64,000 bases of DNA from Galerina marginata (taxonomy: Eukaryota; Basidiomycota; Agaricomycetes; Agaricales; Galerinaceae). A model generated the notes under the pieces. It did not search any database. It was not told the DNA's origin and saw only the letters and a list, made by a program, of their open reading frames with translations. Each line of letters starts with the position of its first letter. Within the stretch, counting starts at the first letter, position 1. The position numbers were made by a program, and so were the translations under genes. The DNA lies in NCBI GenBank assembly GCA_023014335.1, contig JAECYW010000005.1, positions 682,001 to 746,000 of the forward strand, given 5' to 3'. Positions 59,101 through 64,000 of the stretch are shown here, in pieces.

Positions 59101-60795
59101 CTATTTAGCTTGTCTATATTGTTCTGAATCTTCGCTTTGACATTGCCTACAGCATTGGAGGACTCGACATTCGGCTTCTGGATCTTTGCCTTGACATTAT
59201 TAATGATAATGGAATAGTTGCAGCTATATTGTCCTGGATCTTTGCTTTGAGATTGTCTATGGTGTCAGAGGATTCGACATTCTGCTTGACATTTGGCTTC
59301 TGGATCTTTGCCTTGACATTGTCAATGGTATTGGAATAGTTGCAGTTCTATTGTCCTGAATCTTCGCTTTGACATTGTCTATGGTGTCGGAGGACTTGAC
59401 ATTCGGCTTCTAGATTTTTGCCTTGACATTGTCAATGGTATTGGAATAGTCGCGGTTCTATTGTCCTGAATCTTCGCTTTGACATTGTCTATGGTGTCGG
59501 AGGACTTGACATTCGGCTTCTAGATTTTTGCCTTGACATTGTCAATGGTATTGGAATAGTCGCGGTTCTATTGTCCTGGATCTTCGCTTTGACATTGTCT
59601 ATGGTGTTGGAGAACTCGACATTCGGCTTCTGGATTATGAGTCCTTTGATTTATCAAAGACTCATTCTTTATAAACCCAGAACTTAGTTGAAAATTTCAT
59701 TAATTGATTGATCATTCAACACCGCGGAAAAATATTTCCCAAAAAGGAAATTTTTGACCAAATAATAGATTTAGGTCCTTTGATTATAAATCCCAAAAAT
59801 CATGTGACTAGCTATTTCCATCCCTGAGATATTGACATTTTAAGTCCAAAAATCACAAAAGTACTGGCTTTTTTTGAGTTTTTTGCATTTTTCTCAATAA
59901 AAAAGGAAGTTAGTCACATGGTTTCAATAGATCCAGGGGTCTCAATCATTTCCCACAACTTTGGTTTTTGTTCTAAAATGGTAATTGCCGAATTGGGTAG
60001 CTTTCTCCCACTATATATAATAAGTTGAACTTTGAAACTTCTTTGTTTCTTTCCTCCATCACTAATGCAGCTATTGACTTAGTTTTTTTTGCTATGGTCT
60101 CTAGCTACTCTTTACTATTATCTAGGACACTCTTCTGGCCTTCAAGGTGTCTGGTTGTGCCATTAACTTTTAACCTTTTGAAATTAAAAAGGACTCATAC
60201 ATGCCATGCGAAGCAATGGCCCACACCCACAAGTCTTTGCCTTGACATTGTCAATGGTATTGGAATAGTCGCGGTTCTATTGTCCTGGATCTTAGCCTTG
60301 ACATTGTCTATGGTGTTGGAGAACTCGACATTCGGCTTCTGGATCTTTGCCTTGACATTGTCAATGGTATTGGAACAGTCGCGGTTCTATTATCCTGAAT
60401 CTTCGCTTTGATGTTATATATGGTGTCAGAGGACTCAACTTTCTTGTCCTGGATTTTAGCCTTGACATTGTCTATGGTGTTGGAGAACTCGACATTCGGC
60501 TTCTGGATCTTTGCCTTGACATTGTCAATGGTATTGGAATAGTCGCGGTTTTATTGTCCTGGATCTTAGCCTTGACATTGTCTATGGTGTTGGAGAACTC
60601 GACATTCGGCTTCTGGATCTTTGCCTTGACATTGTCAATGGTATTGGAATAGTCGCGGTTCTATTGTCCTGAATCTTCGCTTTGACATTGTCTATGGTGT
60701 CGGAGGACTTGACATTCGGCTTCTGGATCTTTGCCTTGACATTGTCAATGGTATTGGCACAGTCGCGGTTCTATTATCCTGAATCTTCGCTTCTG
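56177..60795 (-). repeat. Ubiquitin-fragment satellite array 4
   Basis: Reverse complement of array 3, with a 93-bp length difference between matched landmarks and one 599-bp insertion (59635-60233). The unit types and the order of AT-rich blocks are otherwise the same. Confidence 0.9.
59635..60233 (+). mobile_element. Helitron-like element B (599 bp, new subfamily)
   Basis: Starts TTATGAGTCCTTTGAT with hairpin ATGAGTCTTTG-type arms, and has AAAGGACTCAT near the 3' end, then hairpin GCCATGCGAAGCAATGGC and CCACACCCACAAG before T. Copy 2 gives the empty site CTTCTGGA|TCTTTGCC, and the arm offset changes by exactly 599. Architecture as in family A, but the internal sequence is unrelated. Confidence 0.85.
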
Positions 60796-61544
60796 AAGTA
60801 TGGTTAATTTCTAATTTCTCAGTTACATTCTGCACATGATCAGAACACATGAAAAGCATAATCAAATTATTAGTGTCCTGTGAAAACCCCCAATTTACTA
60901 ATACCAGACATGCATCAACAATAAACATGCAGTGATACGTAGCAAAAGGAAATCCTGAAACTAGACCATGATGTATGCAAAGTAGAAACTGTAAAGACAG
61001 GAATGCTCTGCTAAGCAGTGGAAGAGAGTACGTTAATAAATAAAATGCAGGAAGGATTGCCGTTCCAAGTAGAGAAAGCCTGGAGAAATTAATGCCTAAG
61101 TAATTGAAAAACAAAATGAATGTGACAGTAAACAAACAAAGTCTATTTACAAAAGGAATGAATATGAATAAGGCAATTAGAAAGAAAGTAAATGTAGTCA
61201 AAGAATGTGATTGTAAACAAGAAAACAAAAGGAATGGACAAGCACTCAGGCTAAAAATTAGAAGAGAAATAAAGGGAGTAAATTAGTGTAAATTAAAAGA
61301 AACAAAAGTCATATGAAACAAGGCAAAGAATGTGATTGTAAACAAGAAAACCAAAGGAATGAACAAGCACTAAGGGTAAAATTAGAAGAGAAATAAAGGG
61401 AGTAAATGAGTGTAAATTAAAAGAAACAAAAGTCATATGAAACAAGGAGTTATTGGAAAATAAAACCAGCGCACTTTCTACATAGGCATTAAAATGAAAA
61501 CAAAAAAGGCAATGCACTACTCATCTCGTCAGCCAAACCACTGG

Positions 61545-64000
61545 TTAATTGGTATCCTCAGGCAGGTAAACTTCTCTGCTAGGGCCTTCCTGGCCTGTCC
61601 TGCTGTATCGTGTCATGTAAAATCGGTCATATGGAGCATTACCCGACCTATCCTCATCTTCCTGATGTTCTTCATCATCAAAATGAACAGAACGGGGGTG
61701 TGCAATTGAAACCGGAGCGGACGACTTTGGAACAGATTGGGAAGCAGGATTATAGGCCAATAAACCACGTTTTGAAGGAGGAACCTTGTTTTTGGTGGAA
61801 TAAAAAGAACCAGGAGACACTGCTGGGCCTGATCGAGAGGAGGTACCAAGGGGCTGGCCTTTAAGATGCTGTGCAGGCTGAGTACGGCCAAGTTCGCTGC
61901 GATAGGGAAATCGTTGCTCGTTTTCACGTTGGTGGGCTGGTTTTTTGCGCAAAGTAACCTCGGGATAGTCAAAGTCGAAAAGATCATCCTTCGCGCTTAC
62001 AGGTAAACTTTCAGGACCATGAACGTCATAGCCAGTGAAAGAACCATCATGGGAAGGCAGACTAGCAGCTGCGATACGAGCTTGCAATCGGCGGATTTCC
62101 TTCTGATAGTCAGCAATCTCCGAATTTTTGACTGGGGAGGTGGTTTGAGTGGGAGTAGACTGATTAACAGCAGAGGATATGAGAAGGGTACGACCAGAAG
62201 GTACTGCCGTGTGATTTGCCGATTTCGCAGATTTCGAATGAAGAGGAGCAGTAGATGCTGATGATGACTTTGACTTCGGATGTGGAGCAGAAATAGAGAC
62301 TGAATGTCCAGTGTTACCAGAAGCTAGCTTGACATCTTGTACCATGACCAGGACTTTGTCTTCATTTGATACCAGCAGTGGTATTTTGAAATATGCAGCC
62401 GAACCAACAGGAATTTTCTGCTCCTCTAAATTTTAAAATTTATAAGTATTACTCAAATTCAAAGAACAAATAAACATACCTTTACTCCAAGGAACGACCT
62501 TAAGTTTTCCTTTATCAAGCATGTCGACAAGATGCTTCCATGCTTGTAACGATTGCTTCGCAGGATCAAAAAGGCCTTGATGAGGGTAGGTTGGAACCAT
62601 AAGATCAGGCCATCCAACAATGCGGAAATTATAGGCCACTGCTCGCTCAGTCAAATTAACCCATGGAACTGTCTTACGACCAGCCAGCCCAGGAGCAGCA
62701 GAATCTGATAAAAATCATTAGTCTATATCCTAACAAACAATAGACAAGAAAGCAACTTACTGATCTGTCTGCGAACTTCATTTGAGAATTCCTGACGATA
62801 TTGTGGCTTCGTCTTATTATCAGCCTCAGCTGGTGAATTGGCCTTTTCTGAAGCTATATCCTTATCTTCAGCAGGTTTCTTTCTGGTCAGCATAGCCTTG
62901 AGTCGAGCATCCACCAGCCCAGCCCTAGAAAAATGTTAACATTCTATATATGCACCAAAAAAAATGCTCCAAACTACACTTGTCGGTAATGTTGTCGATC
63001 AGACTTTGGACATGGAACTTGTGAGTCTTAATGAGCATTTCACCAGCGTCATTTCCTGCAATGACTCCTGAATTCTGACGGGCTACTGCATTGGTACCAA
63101 CATGAACAATTGCTCCAAAAGCAAGGAAGTCCTTGTTTAGTCGATTAACACCAGTCAGCTAAATGAGTAACATAATATTAGCACATAAATCATTAGACGA
63201 TTTGAGAATAAAACATACGACAGCTTGGATTTGTCGTTCTGCTGCTAACAGGCGACGAGCAGGATTAAGTGTTGCTGTTTCATCTGATGCAAGGTCTTCC
63301 AAGTCCTTCTCAACTTTCTCCCGAAAAGCTTGACGTTCATCTTTCGGAAGTTTTTTATAGTCACGGTACTCCCGCTTAACAGTTCTACGAAAGTCATCCA
63401 CTATAAATTCAATAATCAGTAAAGTGAATATCATAAAAGAAAGATAACTTACATCCTTCAATCTCAGCATCAGTTGCATTCCTGGCCCTCCACTGCTGGA
63501 ATTTGTTCCAAAAATTGACTGCCCGCATCAAAGGGTTGGCAATGTTAGCATATTGCAAAACCTTCTCTTCGGTCATCCTGTTGGCCTTAGCATACTTGGC
63601 TACCAGCTTCGCAAAATCTTCTCCAAGCTTTCTTGCACCAGCAGTGGAAGTGTGCGAAATACGGCCGACTTTGATATCTCCCTTTGGACCCTCCTCATCA
63701 ACTGTTGAACCATCCGACTGGTGATCTTCATCAACTGACTGGTGATCTTCGACAGCTTTTTGTTTCCCTTTATCGAGCTTGGCATGAACAGGGTGACTTG
63801 GGCTTGACGCGACTACATCATCAGCCAATCCCATATCATCCGAATCGACTGTCTCCGAAAGCTCCTCTCGACGATCCCGGAAGGCCCGCGTCACCTTCGC
63901 CTCATGGCGCAATTTTTCGAAGTCAGACCCACTGGTCCCACTTTCAGTCGGCGGAGTCGAGTTCCTGCGGTTCTTACGAGGTGGTCCAGTTTTGAAGGTG
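61545..64000 (-). CDS. AT-hook gene Z, copy 3 (3' part; 5' beyond window)
   Basis: Mirror of 47008-49463 with the same exon limits; one residue differs near the end (EDPSREV in copy 2, EGPSREV here). The 5' exons with the AT-hook lie outside the window. It appears undisrupted as far as visible. Confidence 0.7.

Larger units (their letters stand above)
55603..64000 (-). mobile_element. Giant KDZ element, copy 3 (partial, leaves window)
   Basis: Inverted relative to copy 2 with a 703-bp spacer; paired positions sum to 110502 near the tips, 110409 in the array and 111008 beyond the 599-bp insertion. It shows terminus, array 4 and the 3' half of the AT-hook gene. The left flank at 55596-55602 is CACAAGG. 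Confidence 0.85.

Overview
The window looks like a transposon-dense region of a basidiomycete (Agaricomycotina-type) fungus. Genes are split by about 50-nt GT...AG introns. There is a KDZ-type transposase with the CxC-style cysteine region known from Agaricomycetes. TE-associated multi-exon ORFs are nested in one another, and inverted repeats are abundant. I see no rRNA, CRISPR or bacterial-type feature.

Layout. 1-4592: an F-box/nucleotidyltransferase-like gene (190-2057), tandem palindromes, a fold-back element, a SET-domain gene (3102-4181) and the end of a Helitron-like element. 4593-16864: truncated copy 1 of a giant KDZ element. 16865-26972: an island with a hypothetical gene (17042-18224), a paralogue of the first gene shredded by insertions (19060-22848), fold-backs, a broken acidic-tailed gene (to 25637) and the diverged terminus of a related element (25831). 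26973-54899: copy 2, apparently complete (27.9 kb, about 3-kb terminal inverted repeats). It carries an intact KDZ transposase (-), gene X (-), a nested 6.3-kb long-TIR element, gene Y (+) and an AT-hook gene (+). 54900-55602: a spacer with the first exon of another gene. 55603-64000: copy 3, inverted, running off the window.

Three observations stand out. (1) The terminal arms of the giant element are built from kilobases of a degenerate tandem repeat whose unit encodes ubiquitin residues 17-33 (VESSDTIDNVKAKIQDK). This is a satellite grown from a ubiquitin gene fragment. (2) Small Helitron-like elements with a 5' hairpin, subterminal inverted repeats and a 3' hairpin ending CAAG insert immediately before a T without target duplication. 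Arm-to-arm alignment gives exact empty sites for insertions of 1255, 1276 and 599 bp, and paralogue comparison supports two more. (3) Several palindromes centred on TCGCGA, and fold-backs sharing one loop but unrelated arms, point to a hairpin-based process.

Working model (inference): the KDZ protein mobilises the giant element. Its two outward-facing genes (KDZ at one end, AT-hook at the other) both run into the ubiquitin-fragment arrays. The arms differ by only a few substitutions but by array length (315 bp and 93 bp) and by private insertions, so duplication was recent and later insertions can be ordered. Because 27-kb inverted copies are hard to assemble, the large-scale order deserves long-read confirmation.
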